Shown one piece after another: positions 9,117-15,963 of a stretch of 22,676 nt of DNA. The stretch is from Bacteroidota bacterium (GTDB lineage: Bacteria; Bacteroidota; Bacteroidia; Chitinophagales; Chitinophagaceae). The position numbers and the translations under genes were made by a program. Location: assembly GCA_016706595.1 (NCBI GenBank), contig JADJJH010000006.1:1-22676 (forward strand). Direction: 5' to 3'. Within the stretch, counting starts at the first letter, position 1. The number at the start of each line of letters is the position of its first letter. The notes below the pieces were generated by a model. That model made no database searches. It was not told the DNA's origin and saw only the letters and a list, made by a program, of their open reading frames with translations.

Positions 9117-9322
9117 AAAAAAATAATACCTTTTTGGGAAAATAAACTGTGACAAAAGCCTCCTAAATAAAATTTTTTTTGAAATTTCGAGAAAAAATTT
9201 AAAAAAATTAACCTTCAAAATATGATAATTCATCGATTTTATACCCCTCAGAAAATACCTAAATAAACGAAAATTTGATGTAATCGATTGACACTTTTTA
9301 CGGATTGTATTCCATTCCTGTT

Positions 9323-9358
9323 AAAAAAAGAGGCTTACATAGTAAACGTAAGCCTCTT
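9323..9358 (-). terminator. Intrinsic terminator of OmpA-like paralog 2
   Basis: An 11-bp perfect stem (aagaggcttac, 9328-9338; gtaagcctctt, 9348-9358) has a 9-base loop and runs into a continuous T tract on the minus strand. It starts 25 bases after the stop of the gene ending at 9383. This is a textbook intrinsic terminator and separates the two paralogs into two transcription units. Confidence 0.88.
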
Positions 9359-9382
9359 CAATGATATTGATATTAAGTGTTT

Positions 9383-11106
9383 TTATTTACCCGTTAATTC
9401 AGGATGTTTAGGCGCTACCGTTGCTTCACCTGACTCACCTTCTGCAGCCGGGCGATAACTTACCGTTCCTGGTTCACCTGATTCACCAAATCTAAAAATA
9501 AACCTCTCCCCATCTATTCCTTGGTTATCACGCATGTAATTTATAATATTATTTACTCGATCCCATGATCTTTGCTCTTCTAATTTATTCTCGTTTCCAT
9601 TACCTATTATTACTACTCGGCAAGTAGGATTTGCACGCATATCATTCGCTAAAATCGAAAGTGCCGCCTTAGCTTCTGAACTAAGCTTCACTTTATTTAC
9701 AAATGATGAGATAGTACCACCCTTAATGTCTGAACAACCTTTTACTGGTTTAGGATCACAACACTTTGGATCTGGACAATTTCCTATACCATCAGCATCT
9801 GAAGGTTGACATTCTGTTGGAGTAATTAATTGCTTGTCTTTATAGTCACAAACTCCATCACCATCTGTATCTAAGCAACACCCATGGGTATCAACTGCAA
9901 TACCAGGTTCGGTTCCAGGACAGGCATCAAAACAATCCGAAACACCATCACCATCCGAATCAATGTCACAAGGAGAACCATTATTATTTCTCTCTTCAAC
10001 TCATTATAACCATAATCTAATGGATTCATCCACCACAATGGCTCAACCGACTTACCACCTAAATTTAGATTCAATCCGATTGATGCATAGTTATAGGTAT
10101 CAAAATCTCGTGTTAAAGCCGAACCACCATTTCCAGGTGCAGGCCATTCTTGCCAACGTTGCCCGTCAACTAAATCATCATTTGTATAAGACCATTTGTC
10201 TTCAATCGAAAGAGAAACTCTTTTACCTAATTTAAATTGAATACCCAATCCAGCGGTTAATACTGTTCTGTAGGTTTTTTCTTTGCCAAACCAAGGTCGA
10301 TTGTCGTGTCTTTCAGCACGTGTTTCATATTCACCATCAAATAAAGTAAGTAAATCTTCGTTCTTTGCGTTTCTCGACTTATACGTGTTCGACCAATTAT
10401 CTGGTTGATCGGCATTATAATTTGTATTAATAATTTTGCTGAAATCGTACCGTTTATTTGCCTTCAACGCATCAACCCATGTATCATATAGGGTACCGCC
10501 TATGCCTGCTAATACATATAAACTTGCTTTGTTTCGTGCTTTATGAAACTTAATATTATTTAAAGACGCTACCAATTGAAGTGATAACTCATCGATATTT
10601 GTTTGGTAATTGTAAAATACTGGGTTGTAACCATAACCTAAAGCTGTCCAAGGATTTTGATTTCCATGATCCGAGTATCCAGTGCCAGGTTGCCAGTTAA
10701 AGCCAGAAGCTTTTCCATGTAAGTATTGTAAACGAGTTGAAATAATATAGCCCCAAGCTTTTCGTACATGAACACCAAAACCCATAGTTTGACCTGGATT
10801 CTTAGCGCGCCAAGGCATCTTAGTTCGTACATCGCCCGATACATTTACAAAGCCTCCACTTATCCCTATCTCCCACTGATTGCGGGGCTTAGCAGGAAAG
10901 TCATACTCATTTTTTAGAAAGTCGCGTTGCTGATCCATACGACGTAAGGGCACCAAGGAAGTATCCAAATAATCATAACCAGCTCCCCTGTAGACTCTGG
11001 TCGAAGTAGTTTCGGTAGTGGTACTTTCTTGTGCTTGTGCAAACGTAAATGACAGGCTAAGCAAGACTACCAACACAGATAAAATAGTACAATTTTTACT
11101 TGACAT
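9383..11106 (-). CDS. Outer-membrane beta-barrel / TSP type-3 repeat / OmpA-like protein, paralog 2 (one frameshift)
   Basis: This gene has the same architecture as the gene at 7349-9043: a signal peptide (about 1-26, ending FAQAQ), the shared YDFPAKPRNQWEIGISGG entry to the barrel, and EPLWWMNPLDYGYNELKR at the barrel end. TSP3 repeats follow (DSDGDGVSDCFDACPG, DTDGDGVCDYKDKQLITP), then an OmpA-like domain (LSILANDMRANP, RSWDRVNNIINYM). A frame change near 9990, in an aataataat stretch, splits it: before it the barrel, after it the repeats and OmpA domain down to the stop at 9383. A missing A there restores RENNNGSPCDIDSDGDG, so an error is likely. As in paralog 1, the GHTD position reads GNGNENK and lacks the peptidoglycan-binding Asp. 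A Bacteroidota -7 element lies at 11135-11142. Confidence 0.78.
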
Positions 11107-11134
11107 ATTTTTCGTATTTTAATTTTTTAATATA

Positions 11135-11142
11135 CAAAGGTA
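11135..11142 (-). promoter_or_regulatory. Promoter -7 element for OmpA-like paralog 2
   Basis: The minus strand reads TACCTTTG, an exact TAnnTTTG, 28 bases upstream of the ATG at 11106. The -33 region is weak. The 114-base gap also has to hold the start signals of the divergent polyprenyl synthase gene; TATCATTG just before its ATG is only an approximate match. Confidence 0.45.
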
Positions 11143-11220
11143 AAAACTTTGAACAAACTACATAATTTTATCATGAATCTTTTTTTTATTTACAAACCCT
11201 TGTTTATCATTGTGTAAAGG

Positions 11221-12183
11221 ATGAAGGAAATTAAGAAATATTTACAGGACGATTTAAATGCCTTTGAAATTAACTTCAATTCAGCCGTAAAAAGTAAAGT
11301 TTCGCTACTCGATAATATCATGAAATATATCGTGAAATCGAAAGGCAAACAGCTTCGTCCCATTTTCGTAATTCTTTCTGGCAAACTTTGTGGTACCGTT
11401 AATGAACGTACGTATAGGGCAGCTTCATTAATTGAATTACTACATACAGCTACCCTTGTTCATGATGATGTTGTGGATGATGCCAATCGCCGCAGAAGTT
11501 TTTTTTCGATTAATGCCCTTTGGAAAAACAAAATTGCCGTTTTAGTAGGCGATTACTTACTTTCAAAAGGCTTGCTATTATCATTAAACAACAAAGATTT
11601 TAGAATACTTGAAATATTGGCAACTGCTGTAAAGGATATGAGTGAGGGAGAACTCTTACAAGCAGAAAAAGCCAGACGATTAGATATAACAGAAGAAATA
11701 TATTTTGAAATTATTACATGTAAAACCGCTTCTTTAATTTCATCTGCTTGTGCTGCCGGTGCTTGGTCAACTACCGAGAACGAAGAAATTACAGATAAAC
11801 TAAGATTATTTGGGGAAAAAATTGGTATTGCCTTTCAAATAAAAGATGACCTATTCGATTATGGCAAAGTAGATATTGGTAAACCTACCGGCAACGACAT
11901 CAAAGAAAAAAAAATGACCTTGCCTTTGATTTACACACTCAATCATTGCGACTCAAAAACCAAAGCGAAAATTATTCACATCTTTAAAAATCCGGCAAAA
12001 AAGAAAACTGAAGTAAATTTTATTATTGATACGGTAATTGCACAAGGCGGTATTAATTATGCCGAAGAAGTGATGAGAAAATATAAACAAGAGGCCTTAG
12101 ATATTTTAGATTCATTAAACAAAAGTGAAGCACGCGATCACATGCATAAACTTGTAGATTATATTACCGAAAGAAATTATTAA
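11221..12183 (+). CDS. Polyprenyl diphosphate synthase (long chain)
   Basis: This enzyme condenses isopentenyl diphosphate onto an allylic diphosphate in trans, to make the side chain of menaquinone. The 320-residue frame is intact. It shows GKQLRP (42-47), the first Asp-rich motif LVHDDVVDDANRRR (Asp82, 83 and 86) and the second, FQIKDDLFDY (Asp209, 210 and 213), then GNDIKEKKMTLPLIY. The residue five places before the first motif is Ala77 rather than an aromatic, which in this family goes with long-chain products (heptaprenyl to nonaprenyl). It is divergent from OmpA-like paralog 2 and 13 bases upstream of the kmo ATG, so the two are probably one operon. The exact chain length cannot be read, so no gene symbol is given. 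Confidence 0.9.
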   Translation: MKEIKKYLQDDLNAFEINFNSAVKSKVSLLDNIMKYIVKSKGKQLRPIFVILSGKLCGTVNERTYRAASLIELLHTATLVHDDVVDDANRRRSFFSINALWKNKIAVLVGDYLLSKGLLLSLNNKDFRILEILATAVKDMSEGELLQAEKARRLDITEEIYFEIITCKTASLISSACAAGAWSTTENEEITDKLRLFGEKIGIAFQIKDDLFDYGKVDIGKPTGNDIKEKKMTLPLIYTLNHCDSKTKAKIIHIFKNPAKKKTEVNFIIDTVIAQGGINYAEEVMRKYKQEALDILDSLNKSEARDHMHKLVDYITERNY

Positions 12184-12196
12184 TCTTGTGCTTGAT

Positions 12197-13573
12197 ATGG
12201 AAAAGAAAATTACAATACTAGGAGCCGGCTTAGTAGGCTCATTGCTATCAATACTGTTGCAAAAAAGAGGATACCAAGTGACGATACTCGAACGTCGTTC
12301 GGATATGCGAAAAGCAAATATGTCGGCAGGCAGATCTATTAATTTAGCTATGAGCGTTCGCGGTTGGGCGGCTTTAGAAATGGCCGGATTAAAAAAAGAT
12401 ATTGAAGAGATTGCGATACCCATGTATGGTCGACAAATACATAACCTTGATGGCACAACCGTTTTTCAGGCCTATGGCAAAAACAACGAAGCCATCTATT
12501 CTGTTAGCAGAGGAGATTTGAATAAAAAATTGATATCACTAGCCGAAGCTAATGGTGTAAGTATTCAATTCAATCAACGTGTAGAAGATGTTGAATTAGA
12601 TACTCAAGTTTTAAAAATTGAAGACGCACAAACTTTAGTAAAAAGCGAGTACCAAGATCATGAAATGATAATCGCTGCGGATGGTGCTTTTTCGGCATTA
12701 AGAAATGCGTATGTTAAAAAAGATCGATTCAATTATAACCAATTTTATATTGAACATGGTTATAAAGAATTATTTATTCCGGCAGGAGAAAACAATAGCT
12801 TTCTGATTGAAGAAAAAGCCTTGCATATTTGGCCAAGAAAAAATTTCATGTTGATAGCCTTACCGAATTTTGATGGTTCATTTACTTGTACTTTATTTTT
12901 TCCGTTCGAAGGCAATCCTTCTTTTTCGGCCATTAAAACCGAGGCCGATGCAAAGCAATTTTTTGAAACCCAATTCCCCGATGCCTTGGAATTAATGCCA
13001 ACTTTTGCAGAAGACTATTTTAAAAACCCAACCTCATCATTGGTAACCGTAAAATGTTTCCCATGGATTTATGAAGATAAAAGTTTTTTAATTGGCGATG
13101 CGGCACATGCTATAGTACCTTTTTACGGACAAGGCATGAATGCCGGATTTGAGGACTGTAGAATTTTGATGGAAATTATGGATGCATCGAGCAGCAAATC
13201 GTGGAAAGAAATTTTACCTATTTACCAACAAGCACGCAAAAAAAATGGTGATGCTGTTGCCGACCTCGCCTTGCAAAATTTTATTGAAATGCGCGACCTC
13301 GTTGCCGATCCATTATTTTTAGCGCGTAAGAAAATTGAAAAACAATTAGGCCTTTTATATCCTGCGCAATTTAATTCGGTTTACGAAATGGTATCCTTTT
13401 CAAATACATCCTATCACTTCGCAATAAGTTGCCAAAAAGCACAAGATAAATTATTACAAAAAATTATGGCCGAAGGAGATTTTGAAACGAATGTAAATTT
13501 ACCCGAGTTCAAAAATTTATTAGTTAATTGGATTGTTGAATATGCGAATGAAGTAGCATTGTTGGAGAAATAG
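12197..13573 (+). CDS. kmo: Kynurenine 3-monooxygenase
   Basis: This FAD-dependent aromatic hydroxylase converts L-kynurenine to 3-hydroxykynurenine with NADPH and O2, a step from tryptophan towards quinolinate and NAD. The N-terminal Rossmann motif reads GAGLVGSLLS (residues 9-18), followed by ILERRSDMRKANMSAGRSIN, a KMO-typical block. The flavin-binding motif is GDAAHAIVPFYGQGMNAGFE (about residue 300). The C-terminal helical part contains ALQNFIEMRDLVADP. The chosen ATG at 12197 gives MEKKITILG; an in-frame GTG at 12188 would add three residues. The frame is intact (458 residues). No other kynurenine-pathway gene is in the window. The last codons recur at 13699-13725, and the last 44 codons recur in diverged form at 15782-15916. 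Confidence 0.92.
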   Translation: MEKKITILGAGLVGSLLSILLQKRGYQVTILERRSDMRKANMSAGRSINLAMSVRGWAALEMAGLKKDIEEIAIPMYGRQIHNLDGTTVFQAYGKNNEAIYSVSRGDLNKKLISLAEANGVSIQFNQRVEDVELDTQVLKIEDAQTLVKSEYQDHEMIIAADGAFSALRNAYVKKDRFNYNQFYIEHGYKELFIPAGENNSFLIEEKALHIWPRKNFMLIALPNFDGSFTCTLFFPFEGNPSFSAIKTEADAKQFFETQFPDALELMPTFAEDYFKNPTSSLVTVKCFPWIYEDKSFLIGDAAHAIVPFYGQGMNAGFEDCRILMEIMDASSSKSWKEILPIYQQARKKNGDAVADLALQNFIEMRDLVADPLFLARKKIEKQLGLLYPAQFNSVYEMVSFSNTSYHFAISCQKAQDKLLQKIMAEGDFETNVNLPEFKNLLVNWIVEYANEVALLEK

Positions 13574-13643
13574 GAAACTAAGTTCAAAACTTTTAGAACT
13601 TCATTTTTTGGCAGTCGCTAAAAGTCAAGTTTTATCATTTCAA

Positions 13644-13698
13644 TTCTTTGGCGGACGCCAAATGTTAGGAAGCACAAGCTGACGCTTGCGTGATATTG
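13644..13698. repeat. 55-bp twin-hairpin repeat, copy 1
   Basis: The unit starts ttctttggcggacgccaaa and ends cacaagctgacgcttgcg followed by tgatattg. It holds two short inverted repeats: tttggcg-ga-cgccaaa and caagc-tgac-gcttg. Copy 2 at 13760-13814 has the same length and differs at three positions. A degenerate first hairpin (ttttttggcagtcgctaaa) lies just upstream near 13605-13625. No gene is evident in the 13574-13822 gap. Confidence 0.85.
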
Positions 13699-13725
13699 AA
13701 TGAAATAACAATGTTGGAGAAGTAG
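13699..13725 (+). pseudogene. Second copy of the last nine kmo codons
   Basis: In frame, these codons read NEITMLEK and stop, against NEVALLEK and stop at the true end of kmo (13547-13573), with four base differences in 27. The sequence after each stop codon is also related (aaaacttttagaacttc versus aaaagtttagagttcg, then the ttggc hairpin). So the kmo end plus the hairpin forms a tandem unit of about 150 bases. It has no start codon and is not expected to be translated. Confidence 0.7.
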
Positions 13726-13759
13726 CTTATCGGATTTATTAAAAGTTTAGAGTTCGATC

Positions 13760-13814
13760 TTCTTTGGCGGACGCCAAATTTTAGGGGGCACAAGCTGACG
13801 CTTGCGTGATATTG
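13760..13814. repeat. 55-bp twin-hairpin repeat, copy 2
   Basis: This is the second copy of the unit at 13644-13698, with 52 of 55 bases identical by eye. It ends 8 bases before the stop codon of the minus-strand gene at 13823, in the convergent gap with kmo. The hairpins could act as a transcript end, but there is no T tract, so the element is better described as a repeat than as a terminator. Confidence 0.85.
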
Positions 13815-13822
13815 CCAACAGT

Positions 13823-14641
13823 TTACTCAATTATTGAAAGTTTACCAAATGCATCTGCACAATCTTTAAACTTGCAACGATAGTTATATAAACCATCTAC
13901 AAGTTTAGGAAGAGTTCTATAGACTTTATTATTTCCTTCAGGTAATATACAGCTATATACTTGTTGTCCTAGGCTATTAAACAACACAAATTCACCTTCG
14001 GTTTTACATTCGTATTCAATATTTATTTCAGTTGAAGCAGGATTAGGGTAAATACTAACTCCTTTATTTTCTAAAGCATAATTAGTTGTTGAAACCGGCC
14101 AATTGCAGAGGGAAAGTGAAAAGACAGCACCCATCGGGCATCCGTGTATTATTGAATCAAGTACTGTTATCGAATCAATCATTCCGCTTATTTTTGTATT
14201 TTCCCATCCACATCCATTATATGATGGGCTTGTGACATCACCATCAGATGTAAGTATTGCCAGTGGTTGACAAGCATTTGCTGTACCTGGAAAAGGGATG
14301 GCATAGTGAAGCCCGTTAACATACAGTTTTACCACCTCAGAATCAAGAGAACTACCATCTATCGAACCAAAATTAATAAATAGTTCATTGATAGGTGGTG
14401 TAAAGGTAAATGTATAACCCCCATTATTGCAAGACCAAGGCAACGGGTAATTATGCATACCAATATGATAAGGACCCATCGTATTATTGCAATACGTTAG
14501 CGTATCTACAGATCCAAAGGCTTTCACATTTACACTATACCCATTAACTAATTGAGTAAAGTTTGTATGGGATACTCTGCATTGAGCGAACGCTATAGAT
14601 TGCATCAAAAGATGCAAAGTAAGAAGTATTAAACCTTTCAT
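13823..14641 (-). CDS. Unknown secreted cysteine-containing protein with T9SS type A sorting domain, paralog A
   Basis: I do not recognise the N-terminal domain. The 272-residue frame is intact. Residues 1-19 are a signal peptide (ending SIAFAQC). A domain of about 165 residues follows, with Cys in TYC, WSCNNGG, NACQP, CGWEN, GCPMG and LCNWP. The C-terminal 85 residues form a T9SS type A sorting domain: GVSIYPNPASTEINIEYE, FNSLGQQVYS, then GLYNYRCKFKDCADAFGKLS. The sorting domain is unusual in carrying paired cysteines. The start ATG overlaps the stop of the upstream paralog by one base (TAATG), which suggests translational coupling. Its final 285 bases before the LCNWP region match the paralog closely. 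It is predicted to be exported through T9SS; its binding or enzymatic role is unknown. Confidence 0.75.
   Translation of the reverse strand: MKGLILLTLHLLMQSIAFAQCRVSHTNFTQLVNGYSVNVKAFGSVDTLTYCNNTMGPYHIGMHNYPLPWSCNNGGYTFTFTPPINELFINFGSIDGSSLDSEVVKLYVNGLHYAIPFPGTANACQPLAILTSDGDVTSPSYNGCGWENTKISGMIDSITVLDSIIHGCPMGAVFSLSLCNWPVSTTNYALENKGVSIYPNPASTEINIEYECKTEGEFVLFNSLGQQVYSCILPEGNNKVYRTLPKLVDGLYNYRCKFKDCADAFGKLSIIE
13839..14123. repeat. 285-bp direct repeat encoding a sorting domain, copy 1
   Basis: This stretch encodes the CNWPVSTTNY linker and the sorting domain of paralog A. It aligns without gaps to 14657-14941 in paralog B and looks about 90% identical by eye. The upstream halves of the two genes are clearly less alike. 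Confidence 0.75.
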
Positions 14642-15456
14642 TAATTTAAGATTAATAGTTTACCAAATGCATCTGCACAACCTTCAAACTTGCAACGATA
14701 GTTATATAAACCATCTACAACTTTGGGAAGAGTTCTATAAATTTTATTACTACCTTCAGGTAATATACAGCTATATACTTGTTGTCCTAGGCTATTATAC
14801 AACACAAATACTCCTTCGCTTCTACATTCATATTCAATATTTATTTCGCTTGAAGCAGGATTAGGGTAAATACTTACTCCATTATTGCCTAAACTATAAT
14901 TAGTTGTTGAAACCGGCCAATTGCAGAGTGAAAGAGAAAAGATTGCTCCATTGGGACAACCGACTATGACTGAATCAATAATAGAAATTGAATCAATAAT
15001 TCCATTAATTATAATATTTTCACTACCTGCGCCATCCCAATTGGGTGATGTAATATCTCCAATTGGAGTGAGGATAGCAAATTGCTGACAAATACTTGTA
15101 TCTCCGAGTACTATAGGGCTATGAAATCCATTTATGAATACGCGAACAATTTCTGAATCTAATATTGAGCCATTTACTGAACCAACGTTAAGAAAAATTT
15201 CGTTCACCGCTGGAGAAAATGAAAAATTATACCTTCCACCCTTACAACTAAATGGGAGAGGTGTATATCTTACACCAATATGATAAGGTCCAAACTTTGA
15301 ATCACAATATGTTGCCGTATCTACATCACCAACATGAGAAACTGTAACATTTATGCCATTTATGTTCATTGTACCACTCAAATGCGTAACCCTACACTGG
15401 GCAAATATCACATATGAGAGCATGTTCAAAATTGAAAATAAAATAACTCTTTTCAT
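14641..15456 (-). CDS. Unknown secreted cysteine-containing protein with T9SS type A sorting domain, paralog B
   Basis: This 271-residue paralog of the gene at 13823-14641 has the same layout. The signal peptide ends VIFAQC. The unrecognised domain (GPYHIGVRYTPLPFSCKGG, INEIFLN-like strands, TSPNWDGAGSENI, SIIDSVIVGCPNGAIFSLSL) is followed by the sorting domain (GVSIYPNPASSEINIEYE, LYNSLGQQVYS, GLYNYRCKFEGCADAFGKL). Most cysteines are shared with paralog A (QC, TYC, SC, CQ, GCP, LCNWP), consistent with disulfides outside the cell. The two domains differ more in the N-terminal part than in the sorting domain. Its ATG overlaps the stop of the short gene upstream by one base, so all three form a tight minus-strand operon. 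Confidence 0.75.
   Translation of the reverse strand: MKRVILFSILNMLSYVIFAQCRVTHLSGTMNINGINVTVSHVGDVDTATYCDSKFGPYHIGVRYTPLPFSCKGGRYNFSFSPAVNEIFLNVGSVNGSILDSEIVRVFINGFHSPIVLGDTSICQQFAILTPIGDITSPNWDGAGSENIIINGIIDSISIIDSVIVGCPNGAIFSLSLCNWPVSTTNYSLGNNGVSIYPNPASSEINIEYECRSEGVFVLYNSLGQQVYSCILPEGSNKIYRTLPKVVDGLYNYRCKFEGCADAFGKLLILN
14657..14941. repeat. 285-bp direct repeat encoding a sorting domain, copy 2
   Basis: Partner of 13839-14123. The equal length without indels, with substitutions scattered mainly at silent positions, points to recent duplication or gene conversion restricted to the linker and sorting-domain part. Confidence 0.75.
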
Positions 15457-15692
15457 TAGTGAATAATTGAGAGTTTACCTAAAACAGTTTCACATCCTTC
15501 AAAACTACATTTGTAGTAATACATACCGGCACTTAAGCTATGTACTTGCATTTGCACTTTTCGTTTCCCTTCATTTAATTCGGTTGAAAGTACAACTTGC
15601 CCCATACTATTTTTTAGTTCAAACTTAGTTCTCCGCAGAGTCTCCGCCTCGGGACTCTGCGATTCAATCTTATAATCATATTTAAAAACCAT
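15456..15692 (-). CDS. Stand-alone T9SS type A sorting domain (78 residues), probably a truncated cargo gene
   Basis: The protein is little more than a sorting domain: FELKNSMGQVVLSTELNEG, then AGMYYYKCSFEGCETVLGKL, ending SIIH. It has no signal peptide and no cargo domain, so as it stands it would not be exported. It is likely the 3' remnant of a third paralog that lost its front. The ATG at 15692 gives MVFKYDYKIE. Compared with the two downstream paralogs, about ten extra residues (SQSPEAETLRR) interrupt the first strands. They are encoded by a GC-rich palindrome (15634-15661). The stop overlaps the ATG of paralog B by one base. Confidence 0.55.
   Translation of the reverse strand: MVFKYDYKIESQSPEAETLRRTKFELKNSMGQVVLSTELNEGKRKVQMQVHSLSAGMYYYKCSFEGCETVLGKLSIIH
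15634..15661. repeat. Palindromic element inserted in frame in a coding region
   Basis: A 9-bp perfect stem (cgcagagtc, 15634-15642; gactctgcg, 15653-15661) encloses an inner ccg/cgg pair. Its high G+C contrasts with the AT-rich surroundings. It encodes the SQSPEAETLR insertion in the stand-alone sorting domain. It resembles a REP-type mobile palindrome, but other copies cannot be looked for here. Confidence 0.6.
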
Positions 15693-15781
15693 TTCATAAA
15701 TCTAGTTAATTTCAAATGAACCACAAATTACCACATGAAAATTAACTCACATCATTATTGTTGAGATGGAGAATTAGTTAG

Positions 15782-15916
15782 GCTGAAAATAAATTATTAC
15801 AAAAAATAATGGCAGAAGGTGATTTTGAAACGAATGTCAATTTACCCGAGTTCAAAAATTCATTAGATAATTGGATAGTTGAGTACGCAAATGAAGTGGC
15901 TTTGTTGCAAGATTAG
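15782..15916 (+). pseudogene. Diverged remnant of the kmo 3' end (44 codons)
   Basis: In frame this reads AENKLLQKIMAEGDFETNVN followed by LPEFKNSLDNWIVEYANEVA and LLQD, then stop. It matches the last 44 residues of kmo (AQDKLLQKIMAEGDFETNVN and onward). By hand count 19 of 135 bases differ; 11 of the 17 changed codons are silent. Homology fades upstream of about 15774 into noncoding sequence without a start codon. The mainly silent divergence means the two copies separated while both were under protein-level selection. The fragment is therefore the end of a second, once functional kmo, not a fresh duplication. It ends 48 bases before the stop of the convergent TPM gene. Confidence 0.85.
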
Positions 15917-15963
15917 CATACTGCCTGCCGCTTACTGCCTCACCACTTACTACCAACTGCCAT

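Noticed and set aside
13600..13820. CRISPR array
   Set aside because: There are only two 55-bp copies with a spacer that is itself a kmo tail copy; no regular repeat-spacer pattern and no cas genes.
13574..15781. Insertion sequence between the kmo tails
   Set aside because: No transposase frame and no terminal inverted repeats or target-site duplication could be found; the flanking similarity is diverged coding sequence.
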